Shown here: positions 1 to 7,146 of the stretch, in pieces | Layout: every line of letters starts with the position of its first letter | Position numbering within the stretch: the first letter of the stretch is position 1 | Origin: Verrucomicrobiota bacterium | GTDB lineage: Bacteria > Verrucomicrobiota > Verrucomicrobiia > Opitutales > Opitutaceae | NCBI GenBank assembly: GCA_019510185.1 | Contig: JAEKKV010000021.1 | Location: forward strand, 1-64,000 | Direction: 5' to 3' | DNA length: 64,000 nt | Made by a program: the position numbers and the translations under genes | The notes under the pieces: model-generated | Databases searched by the model: none | What the model saw: the letters and a program-made list of their open reading frames with translations, nothing else | What the model was told of the DNA's origin: nothing

Positions 1-332
1 TTGCGGCGCACCAGGCCGCCGTAGAAGAGCGCCAGGCCGGGCAGGGTCATGAAGAGCACCAAGGCGGCGCTTGTCATCATCCAGGCATTATGGCCGGGGC
101 CGGAACCGGCCACTTTCGAGGCCACGTCCGGGGTGCGCGAACCGTTGTTGATGTACGCTTCCACGTCCGAGACGCGTTGCTCAAGCGTCGGGTCCTTCGG
201 CGCGGCCGGCGCCGCGGGCGCCGCCGCTGCTGCGGGGGCCGGCGCGTCTTCCGCCTTCAGGCAAGCGATAGGGCTGGCTACCATCAGGGCAAAAAGAGTC
301 ACCCGAGTATAACGAAGTAGGCTAGAGATCAT
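1..332 (-). CDS. amtB: Ammonium transporter (Amt family), N-terminal part, runs off the window
   Basis: The reading frame starts at the ATG complementary to 330-332 and stays open to base 1, giving about 110 residues. It begins with a likely signal peptide (MISSLLRYTRV... ending near CLKAED), then an Ala/Pro-rich linker and a short acidic helix (LEQRVSDVEAYINN). It then enters the first Amt transmembrane helix with the family hallmark around AWMMTSAALVLFMTLPGLAL and FYGGLVR. Amt proteins conduct ammonium/ammonia across the inner membrane. The periplasmic linker ahead of the first core helix is longer than in E. coli AmtB; similar extensions are known in some bacterial Amt proteins. The remaining core lies outside the window, so integrity of the pore residues cannot be judged. 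Confidence 0.88.
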   Translation of the reverse strand, partial: MISSLLRYTRVTLFALMVASPIACLKAEDAPAPAAAAAPAAPAAPKDPTLEQRVSDVEAYINNGSRTPDVASKVAGSGPGHNAWMMTSAALVLFMTLPGLALFYGGLVRR

Positions 333-505
333 GATTTGGGTTGGTTAGGAGAGATTAACGGGCGAGACATGAGCAGTGTTCATACCAACTGGCAACACGG
401 GGATTTTTAGGGATTAAAATCGCTGCTTTTGCTGATATCTGAGCAGACAAACCACCTAGGTTGGCCGATGGTTGCCCCGAAAGCTCAATTTTTACCACCC
501 ACCGC

Positions 506-1285
506 ATGATTGAACCGCCCCCCGTCGTGGAGCTGAAGGATGTCGCCAAGCGTTTTGGCCACCGGCCGCCCGTGCTGGCCGGCATCACTTTGAGCGCCCA
601 GGCGGGCGATTTCATCAGCCTGATCGGTCCCAGTGGTTGCGGTAAATCCACTCTATTGCGTCTCATCGCCGATCTCAGCCCCGTCAGCCAAGGCCAGCTG
701 CTCGTGGGCGGACGCCCGCCCGCCCAAGCGACGGGCGAACTGGCCTTTGTTTTCCAAGAACCCACGTTGCTGCCGTGGCTCACCCTCCGCCACAATGTCG
801 AGGTGCTGCTCCGCTTGCGCCAACTGCCCGCCAACCAGCGCCGGGCCCGCGTGGATGAAGCGCTCTCGCTGGTGCGACTGGAGGCGTTCGCCACGCAATA
901 CCCGCGGCAACTCTCCGGCGGACAAAAGATGCGGGCTTCCCTCGCCCGCGCCCTGACATTGGAACCCGCCCTGCTGTTGCTCGACGAGCCTTTCGGCGCG
1001 CTCGACGAGATGACGCGCGACCACCTCAACGAGGAGCTTCTCGCCATTCGCGAACGCCAGCGCTGGACCGCGTTTTTCGTAACCCACTCCGTGGCGGAGG
1101 CGGTTTTTCTTTCCACCCGGATTGTTATCATGGCCGCCAATCCCGGGCGCATCGCCCACGAAATCCCGATTGACCTACCCTACCCGCGAACGTTGGAAAC
1201 GCGTCTTTCGCCCGCTTATCAAAAACAGGTGGCGAACATTTCCCGGCTGCTGCGTTCCGTCGAAACCACGTCCCCGGTCTCATGA
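506..1285 (+). CDS. ABC transporter ATP-binding protein (nitrate/sulfonate/pyrimidine-precursor type)
   Basis: A 259-residue ABC ATPase that powers an importer at the inner membrane. Visible motifs are Walker A GPSGCGKST (residues 41-49), Q-loop FQEPTLLPW, signature LSGGQ (136-140), Walker B LLLLDE ending near 161 and the H-loop histidine in FVTHS (about 194). The sequence is of the SsuB/TauB/ThiZ group. An upstream in-frame ATG at 461 would add 15 residues of unlikely composition; I prefer 506, where the conserved sequence begins. The stop overlaps the next start (ATGA at 1282-1285), so the permease is translationally coupled. The binding protein of the same system appears to be the lipoprotein at 6006, on the far side of the folate genes. 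Confidence 0.92.
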   Translation: MIEPPPVVELKDVAKRFGHRPPVLAGITLSAQAGDFISLIGPSGCGKSTLLRLIADLSPVSQGQLLVGGRPPAQATGELAFVFQEPTLLPWLTLRHNVEVLLRLRQLPANQRRARVDEALSLVRLEAFATQYPRQLSGGQKMRASLARALTLEPALLLLDEPFGALDEMTRDHLNEELLAIRERQRWTAFFVTHSVAEAVFLSTRIVIMAANPGRIAHEIPIDLPYPRTLETRLSPAYQKQVANISRLLRSVETTSPVS

Positions 1286-2076
1286 AGCGACACACCCTCA
1301 CTGTCTTGATTCCCGTGCTCACCGGCGCGCTGATGATCGGCCTGTGGTATGCCGCCCGGATGACCGTCATCGCCGAGGATCAGCGCTTCCTGCTCCCCGC
1401 TCCCGACGCCATCCTGCGCGCGTTATTTGAAAAAGGCCCGATGCTCTGGTCCGCCACGGTGAGCACCGCCACGGGCGCGTTTTTGGGCTTCGGCGCCGCC
1501 GTCGCGCTGGGCTTCGCCTGCGCCTTGGTCCTGTCGCTGTCGCCCTTCGTGCGCGCGGGATTTTATCCTTACCTGATGGTGCTGCAACTCACGCCCATCA
1601 TCGTGGTCGCGCCGATTCTTATTCTCTGGGTCGGGCCGGGGTTGAAGAGCGTGGTCATCATCACGTTTCTCATTTGTTTTTTCCCGCTGGTGGTCAACAC
1701 CACCCAGGGACTCGTCTCGACGGATCGCAATCTGATCGAACTCTTCCGCATGGGCCGCGCGTCGCGATGGCAGGAGATTTTCCTCCTGCGCGTGCCCGCG
1801 GCACTGCCCTATTTTTTCACCGGTTTGCGCATCGCCGCCACCCTCGCGCCCATCGGGGCCATCGTGGGGGACGCCTATGCGGGCAACGCCGCCGGCGGCC
1901 AGGGCGGACTGGGATTCCTCACCATCATTTTCAGCGCGCAATTTCAGATTCCCGCGCTTTTCGCCACCGCCGCCGTCAGTTGCCTACTCGGTTTCATTTT
2001 CGCCGGCGCGGTCGTGGGCCTAAGCTGGCTCGCCCTCCACCAGTGGCACGACTCCTACCAACGCAAAGACCTCTGA
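1282..2076 (+). CDS. ABC transporter permease (SsuC/TauC/ThiX type)
   Basis: A 264-residue inner-membrane permease of the BPD_transp_1 family with about six hydrophobic segments. The EAA-type cytoplasmic loop that docks to the ATPase is visible around residues 150-175 (LIELFRMGRASRWQEIFLLR), followed by LPYFFTGLRIA. It overlaps the ATPase gene by 4 bases and its TGA overlaps the folP start (TGATG at 2074-2078). Together with the preceding ATPase and the 6006 lipoprotein it makes a complete importer. The substrate cannot be read from sequence: relatives import sulfonates, nitrate or thiamine pyrimidine precursors. Confidence 0.9.
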   Translation: MKRHTLTVLIPVLTGALMIGLWYAARMTVIAEDQRFLLPAPDAILRALFEKGPMLWSATVSTATGAFLGFGAAVALGFACALVLSLSPFVRAGFYPYLMVLQLTPIIVVAPILILWVGPGLKSVVIITFLICFFPLVVNTTQGLVSTDRNLIELFRMGRASRWQEIFLLRVPAALPYFFTGLRIAATLAPIGAIVGDAYAGNAAGGQGGLGFLTIIFSAQFQIPALFATAAVSCLLGFIFAGAVVGLSWLALHQWHDSYQRKDL

Positions 2077-2918
2077 TGCCTCCCCGCGAACTCCTCTGCC
2101 GCGATCGTCGCGTGCTCCTCGGCCGCGAGCCTCTCATCGTCGGCATCCTCAACGTCACCGACGATTCGTTCTTCGACGGCGGACGTTTCAACGCCCTCGA
2201 GGCTGCCGTCGCCCACGCCCGCCAACTCGTTGACGACGGCGCCGCCCTCCTCGATCTCGGCGGCCAGTCCACCCGCCCCGGCTACACCGAGCTCGCCGTC
2301 ACCGAGGAAATCCGCCGCGTGGTTCCCATCATTCGCGAACTCGCCGGCCGGATTCCCGTCCCGTTGTCCATCGACACGTACAAACCCGACGTCGCCCGCG
2401 CCGCCATCGAAGCCGGGGCGCATCTCGTCAACGATGTCCACGGTCTTCAGGGCGATCCCGCCATGGCCGATGTCATCGCGCAGAGCCGCTGCGCCGCCAT
2501 CCTCATGCACAACGACCCGGCGCTCCGTGATCTGCCCGCCGGTGCCGATGTCCTGTCGCCGATCAAGACCTTCTTCGACCGCACGCTCGCACTCGCCGAC
2601 CGCGCCGGGATTGACCCCGCCCGCATCATCCTCGATCCGGGCATCGGCTTCGCCAAGACCCAGGAACAAAATCTCGCTCTGCTCGCCCGCCTGGGGGAAT
2701 TGCACGAGCTGGGCCACCCGCTGCTGCTCGGCGCCTCCCGGAAGTCCGTCATCGGCAATGTCCTTGGCCTTCCGCCCGAGGAACGCCTCGAAGGCACGCT
2801 CGCCACGACCGCGCTTGCCGTCTGGCAAGGCGTGGACTTTCTTCGCGTCCACGACGTGCGCGCCAACCGCCGGGTTGCCCTCATGGCCGCAGCCATTCGC
2901 AATTTCCAAACCACATGA
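2076..2918 (+). CDS. folP: Dihydropteroate synthase
   Basis: A 280-residue TIM-barrel enzyme that condenses 6-hydroxymethyl-7,8-dihydropterin diphosphate with p-aminobenzoate to give dihydropteroate. Hallmarks are GILNVTDDSFFDGG near residue 24, DLGGQSTRPG, DTYKPDVARAA, AHLVNDVHG, DPGIGFAKT, GASRKSVIG and a C-terminal RVHDV. The sulfonamide/pABA loops (NVTDDSF and STRPG) are intact. The start at 2076 overlaps the permease stop, and a frame open further upstream lies inside the permease gene. It is the first of five consecutive folate-synthesis genes and its stop overlaps folB by 4 bases. Confidence 0.95.
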   Translation: MPPRELLCRDRRVLLGREPLIVGILNVTDDSFFDGGRFNALEAAVAHARQLVDDGAALLDLGGQSTRPGYTELAVTEEIRRVVPIIRELAGRIPVPLSIDTYKPDVARAAIEAGAHLVNDVHGLQGDPAMADVIAQSRCAAILMHNDPALRDLPAGADVLSPIKTFFDRTLALADRAGIDPARIILDPGIGFAKTQEQNLALLARLGELHELGHPLLLGASRKSVIGNVLGLPPEERLEGTLATTALAVWQGVDFLRVHDVRANRRVALMAAAIRNFQTT

Positions 2919-3304
2919 CCGGACGCATTCACCTTAAAAACATGGTCTTCTATGGCTACCACGGAGCCATGGCCGAGGAAGGCACGTTGGGACAGCGCTG
3001 GATCATCGACCTCGTGCTCACGCTCGACATCGCCGCCGCCGCCGCCCACGACGACCTGCACCAGACCGTCGACTACACCCGCGTTTACAACGTCTGCCGC
3101 AAGTGTGTGGAAACCGACCGGTTCAAGCTCATCGAGTCACTCGCCGGCCACATCATCGACTCGGTCTTCGCGAGCAGCCCCATCGTGGACGCGGTCGAGA
3201 TCACCGTCAAAAAGCCCTCCGTGCCCATCGCCGGCATCCTCGATTACGTCGCCATCGAAACCCGCCAAACGCGTGCAGACCGCCTACCTCGCCCTGGGCA
3301 GTAA
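2915..3304 (+). CDS. folB: Dihydroneopterin aldolase
   Basis: A 129-residue protein of the FolB family. It cleaves 7,8-dihydroneopterin to 6-hydroxymethyl-7,8-dihydropterin and glycolaldehyde. The start IHLKNMVFYGYHGAMAEE is typical, with the YHG segment and a later Glu in the pterin site (LIESLAGHI). The C-terminal ITVKKPSVPI contains the conserved lysine. It overlaps folP by 4 bases (ATGA), and its last 32 bases overlap the GTG start of folK. Residues after about 118 (TRQTRADRLPRPGQ) read through the folK start and look like a loose tail. Confidence 0.93.
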   Translation: MTGRIHLKNMVFYGYHGAMAEEGTLGQRWIIDLVLTLDIAAAAAHDDLHQTVDYTRVYNVCRKCVETDRFKLIESLAGHIIDSVFASSPIVDAVEITVKKPSVPIAGILDYVAIETRQTRADRLPRPGQ

Positions 3305-3758
3305 CCTCGCCGACCGCAGCCGCCTGCTGGCCGACGCCCTCGAACACCTTGCCCGGTCCCCCGGCAACCGCCTGACCGCCACCTCCCCCGTGTACGAGAC
3401 CAAGGCCGTCGGTCTCGCCGACCAGCCCGACTTCCTCAATCTGGTCGCCCGGCTGGAAACCGATCTGACGCCGCATGCGCTGCTCGATCTCTGCCTTGCC
3501 ATCGAACACCGCCTCGGCCGCGTGCGCCGCGAACGCTGGGGCCCGCGCACCGTCGATATCGACGTACTCCTCCTCGGCGACCTGACGCTCTCCGACGAAC
3601 GTCTCACCCTGCCGCACCCGCGCATGACCGAACGCGCCTTCGTGCTCGTTCCTCTCGCTGATCTCGCCCCCGATCTGCCGGTCAACGGCCTCGCCGTGCG
3701 CGACCACCTCGCCCGGCTCGACCGGACCGGCCTTCGTCGCTTCGTCCCGTCCGCCTGA
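3273..3758 (+). CDS. folK: 2-amino-4-hydroxy-6-hydroxymethyldihydropteridine pyrophosphokinase
   Basis: A 161-residue HPPK that transfers pyrophosphate from ATP to 6-hydroxymethyl-dihydropterin. The protein begins VQTAYLALGSNLADR, the canonical HPPK start, and contains SPVYETKAVG, DFLNLV, the signature RRERWGPRTVDIDVLLLG and LPHPRMTERAFVLVPL. The start codon is GTG at 3273; no ATG fits, and the family homology begins within three residues of it. It overlaps folB by 32 bases in another frame, implying coupled translation. Confidence 0.93.
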   Translation: MQTAYLALGSNLADRSRLLADALEHLARSPGNRLTATSPVYETKAVGLADQPDFLNLVARLETDLTPHALLDLCLAIEHRLGRVRRERWGPRTVDIDVLLLGDLTLSDERLTLPHPRMTERAFVLVPLADLAPDLPVNGLAVRDHLARLDRTGLRRFVPSA

Positions 3759-3769
3759 GTGCCTCTCCC

Positions 3770-5173
3770 ATGGCCGTCGTCGTAGAAGAAATCCTCCTGC
3801 CGGCTTCCCCCGCCGAATTTTTCGCCGGCCTGCAGAACCGTCCGCATGCCTTCTTCCTGGACAGCGGTCTCGCCGCCGGCGACCTCGGCGCGTATTCCTT
3901 CATCGGTTGCGATCCCTTTCTCGTTTTTCGCGCCCGTGGCCGTGCCCTCACGCTCATCCGCGACGGCGAGACGACGCACTACGACGGCGATCCGCTCACG
4001 GAGCTGCAAACCCTGCTCCGCCGCCACGCCGCTCCCCCGTCTCCCAATCCGCCACACCTTCCCTTCACCGGCGGCGCCGTCGGCTTTTTCGGATACGAAC
4101 TCTGCACGCAATTGGAGAAGCTGCCGCGCACCAGCCCCGACGATCTGCCGGAAATCCCCGATCTCGAGTTTGCCTTCCACGACGGCGTCATCGCCTGCGA
4201 ACGCGCGACTCGGCGTGCCTGGCTCGTCGCCAACCCCGTCGCCGACACCCCCGCCGCCGCCATTCTCGCCCGCCTCCGCGCTCTCACGCAGCCCCCGGTT
4301 TTCCCCGCCGGGGGTGAAGCGGCGCCCTCCATCGACCGATCAGCCGAAAAATCCGAACCGGTGGCGAATTTCGACTTTGAGCGCTACGCCGCGGCCATTG
4401 CGCGCATCAAGGCCTACATCGCCGCGGGCGACGTTTATCAGGTTAACCTCACCCAGCGCTTCTCTTCCCCGCTGCCCTGCGAGCCGTACGCGCTCTACGA
4501 ACGCCTGCGCGCACGCAGTCCTGCGCCCTTTGCCGCTTATCTCAATCACGGCGCGGTGCGCATCGCGAGCAGTTCGCCGGAGCGCTTCCTGCGCATCCGC
4601 GGTCGCGACGTCGAAACCCGTCCGATCAAAGGCACCCGCCGGCGCGCGAGTGAATCCGCCGCGGACGAGGCGCTCGCCCGCGAACTCCTTGCCAGCGCCA
4701 AGGATCGCGCCGAGTTGCTCATGATCGTGGACCTCGAGCGCAACGACCTCGGCCGCGTCTGCGAATTCGGCTCGGTGCGCGTGGACGATCTTTGGCGGCT
4801 CGAATCGCACCCCACCGTCCATCACCTCGTCGCCAACGTCGCCGGCACGCTCCGGCCGGAATGCGATGCGATCGATTGCCTGCGCGCCACCTTCCCCGGC
4901 GGCTCCATCACCGGCGCGCCCAAAATCCGGGCCATGGAGATCATCGACGAATTGGAGCCCCATCGCCGCCACATCTACACCGGCGCGATCGGCTATCTCG
5001 GTTTCGACGGCGACTGCGACCTCAACATCGCCATCCGCACGATCACCTGCGTCAACCACCGCGCCTATTACCATGTTGGCGGCGGCATCGTCTGGGATTC
5101 CGACGCAGCGGCCGAATATCAGGAAACCCTCGATAAAGGCCGCGCCATGCACGACGCTCTCACCACTCCCTGA
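3770..5173 (+). CDS. pabB: Aminodeoxychorismate synthase component I
   Basis: A 467-residue chorismate-binding enzyme that aminates chorismate to 4-amino-4-deoxychorismate for pABA synthesis. The decisive motif is TRPIKGTRRR: the lysine of PIKGT is the PabB nucleophile, whereas anthranilate synthase has PIAGT, so this is PabB rather than TrpE. Other motifs are DVYQVNLTQRF, IASSSPERFLR, LMIVDLERNDLGR, PGGSITGAPKIRAM and YTGAIGYLG. It lies 11 bases after folK and 2 bases before pabC. No PabA glutamine amidotransferase is encoded in this operon, so it must be supplied elsewhere or the enzyme uses free ammonia. Confidence 0.93.
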   Translation: MAVVVEEILLPASPAEFFAGLQNRPHAFFLDSGLAAGDLGAYSFIGCDPFLVFRARGRALTLIRDGETTHYDGDPLTELQTLLRRHAAPPSPNPPHLPFTGGAVGFFGYELCTQLEKLPRTSPDDLPEIPDLEFAFHDGVIACERATRRAWLVANPVADTPAAAILARLRALTQPPVFPAGGEAAPSIDRSAEKSEPVANFDFERYAAAIARIKAYIAAGDVYQVNLTQRFSSPLPCEPYALYERLRARSPAPFAAYLNHGAVRIASSSPERFLRIRGRDVETRPIKGTRRRASESAADEALARELLASAKDRAELLMIVDLERNDLGRVCEFGSVRVDDLWRLESHPTVHHLVANVAGTLRPECDAIDCLRATFPGGSITGAPKIRAMEIIDELEPHRRHIYTGAIGYLGFDGDCDLNIAIRTITCVNHRAYYHVGGGIVWDSDAAAEYQETLDKGRAMHDALTTP

Positions 5174-5175
5174 CC

Positions 5176-6009
5176 ATGCCCATCGATACAAAAGTGATGT
5201 TGAACGGAAAGCTGCGCTCCGATCACGCCGCCACCATCTCCCCGCTTCACGAAGGTTTCCTCTACGGTCACGGCCTTTTCGAAACCATCAAGGTCGTCGC
5301 GCGCCGCCCTGTTTTCCTCGCCGCCCACCACGCCCGGCTCACCGCCAGCGCCGGCGCGCTCGAGCTGCCCTATGCCGTGCCGCTCGAGGTGCTGCGCGAA
5401 CGCATCCGTGATGTGCTCAACGCCAACGACCTCACCCAGGGTTGCGTGAAAGTGGTCCTCTTCAATCAAGGCGACACCACCGGCGAACTGATCGCCACCC
5501 GCGCCCTCGCCTATTCGCCCGAAACCTACGCCCGCGGTTTCCGTCTGCAAACCCGGCGCACCGACCGGCGTCTCAACAGCCTGAGCGCGCACAAGACGCT
5601 CAACTATCTCGAAAACATCCGCGCCCGCCGCGCCGCCCTGGCCGCCGGTTGTGACGAGATGCTTTTCATCGACGACACCGGCCAGGCGATCGAGGGCGCC
5701 GGCACCAATCTCTTCATCGTGCGCGGCGGCGTCGCCTTCACGCCTCCGCTCGCCCGCGGACCGCTGCCCGGCATCGCTCGCGCCCAAGTGCTCGGCCTGC
5801 TCGGCCCCGACCGCGCCCGCGAGGCCGACATCGATGTCGCCCAACTGCACGCCGCCGATGAAATCTTTGTCACCAACGCTCTGATGGGCGTCATGCCGGT
5901 GAGCCGGATCGACGACCAGATTTACGACCTCGCCCGTAATCCCTTCACCCGCGCGCTGCTCGACGCCTATCGCGCCCGCGAACAGCCGAACCTTTCCCCT
6001 TCCCCATGA
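5176..6009 (+). CDS. pabC: Aminodeoxychorismate lyase (class IV aminotransferase fold)
   Basis: A 277-residue PLP enzyme that converts aminodeoxychorismate to p-aminobenzoate and pyruvate. The class IV fold is shown by the start (VMLNGKLRSD, GFLYGHGLFETIKV), the PLP lysine in SAHKTLNYLENI (about residue 138) and the phosphate-binding EGAGTNLFIV. Branched-chain aminotransferases and D-amino acid transaminases share this fold; the position directly after pabB in a folate operon decides for PabC. The stop overlaps the next start (ATGA at 6006-6009). Confidence 0.88.
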   Translation: MPIDTKVMLNGKLRSDHAATISPLHEGFLYGHGLFETIKVVARRPVFLAAHHARLTASAGALELPYAVPLEVLRERIRDVLNANDLTQGCVKVVLFNQGDTTGELIATRALAYSPETYARGFRLQTRRTDRRLNSLSAHKTLNYLENIRARRAALAAGCDEMLFIDDTGQAIEGAGTNLFIVRGGVAFTPPLARGPLPGIARAQVLGLLGPDRAREADIDVAQLHAADEIFVTNALMGVMPVSRIDDQIYDLARNPFTRALLDAYRAREQPNLSPSP

Positions 6010-7007
6010 ACCCCGCCCGCCTGATTTTCACCGGCAGTCTTTTTTCCCTTCTTGGCCTGTCCGTTTTGATCGGCGGCTGCTCGAAGAAGCCCGCTCCCTC
6101 CGCCGCCTCGCTTTTTAAAATCACGGTGCAACTCGACTGGGTGGCCGAGCCGGAGCACGGCGGATTTTATCAGGCCCAGGCCAAGGGTTATTTCAAGGAC
6201 GCCGGCCTCGACGTCGAAATCATCCCGGGCGGCCCGAACGCCTTTGTCATGCAGAAGCTCGCCACCGGTCAGGCGGACATCGGCCAGGGCGACAGCACCA
6301 ACACGCTCCTCGCCATCGCCCAGGACGTTCCCGTCACCCAGATCGGCGCCGTTTTCCAGAACGATCCCTCCGTGCTCATGCTGCATGCGGAAAATCCCGT
6401 CCGCCGCTTCGAGGACCTCGACGGCAAGACGATCATGGCCCGACCGGAGTGGGCGTTCATTCCGTATCTGAAGAAAAAATACGGCATCGATTTTCAGCTC
6501 ATCCCGCAGAACTTCTCGATGGCCAACTTCGTCGCCAACAAAGATCTCATCCAGCAGGGCTACTACATCGCCGAGCCCTACCACATCCTCAAGGCCGGCG
6601 GCGCCATGCCCCGTTTTCTCTACGCCTGGGACGCCGGTTTCGACGCCTATGCCGTGCTCGTCGCCAACAAGAGCTGGGCCGCCCGGCACCCCGCGGAAGC
6701 CCGCGCTTTTCTCAAGGCCTACATTCATGGCTGGCAGGACTACCTTGAGAACGATCCCGCCCCCGCCCATGCCCTGATGAAGCAGGCCAACGCCAACAAC
6801 ACCGACGAGTTCATGCTCTTCTCCCGCAAGATGATCAGTGATGAAAAACTCGTCACTGGCCGCGGCCCCGACGGAGGACCCGCCATGATCGGCCGCATCT
6901 CCCGAGAGCGTTTTTCCACGCAGATCCACCAGCTGGAAGAACTTGGCATCCTGCCCAAAGGGAAACTCACGGTCGATCAGGTCATGACGACCGAGTACCT
7001 GCCTTAA
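6006..7007 (+). CDS. ABC transporter substrate-binding lipoprotein, NMT1/THI5 (ThiY-like) family
   Basis: A 333-residue periplasmic lipoprotein. The signal peptide ends in the lipobox LIGGC (Cys about 25). The mature part has the NMT1/THI5-like pattern: VQLDWVAEPEHGGFYQAQAKGYF, a GLDVEIIPGG segment, TGQADIGQGDS and YYIAEPYHI. ThiY relatives bind pyrimidine precursors of thiamine, while SsuA/NrtA relatives bind sulfonates or nitrate. It overlaps pabC by 4 bases and so belongs to the same transcript as the ATPase and permease at 506-2076. An importer split around a folate operon suggests, without proof, a folate-related ligand. Confidence 0.88.
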   Translation: MNPARLIFTGSLFSLLGLSVLIGGCSKKPAPSAASLFKITVQLDWVAEPEHGGFYQAQAKGYFKDAGLDVEIIPGGPNAFVMQKLATGQADIGQGDSTNTLLAIAQDVPVTQIGAVFQNDPSVLMLHAENPVRRFEDLDGKTIMARPEWAFIPYLKKKYGIDFQLIPQNFSMANFVANKDLIQQGYYIAEPYHILKAGGAMPRFLYAWDAGFDAYAVLVANKSWAARHPAEARAFLKAYIHGWQDYLENDPAPAHALMKQANANNTDEFMLFSRKMISDEKLVTGRGPDGGPAMIGRISRERFSTQIHQLEELGILPKGKLTVDQVMTTEYLP

Positions 7008-7146
7008 TCAGGGCGTCCCCGCCCGCTGCTCTTGGGCGCCCGAAGACCAGGGCAAAATATTAACAATTACGGTCTTTGCGGCTTCTCTTCGGTGTCGCCC
7101 AGTGACACATTTGCTTCAGGCCCAAAATGTCAGCGCGGCCTGTCCC

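Noticed and set aside
7008..7146. GC-rich inverted repeats after the binding-protein gene as a terminator
   Set aside because: The stems are weak and no T tract follows.
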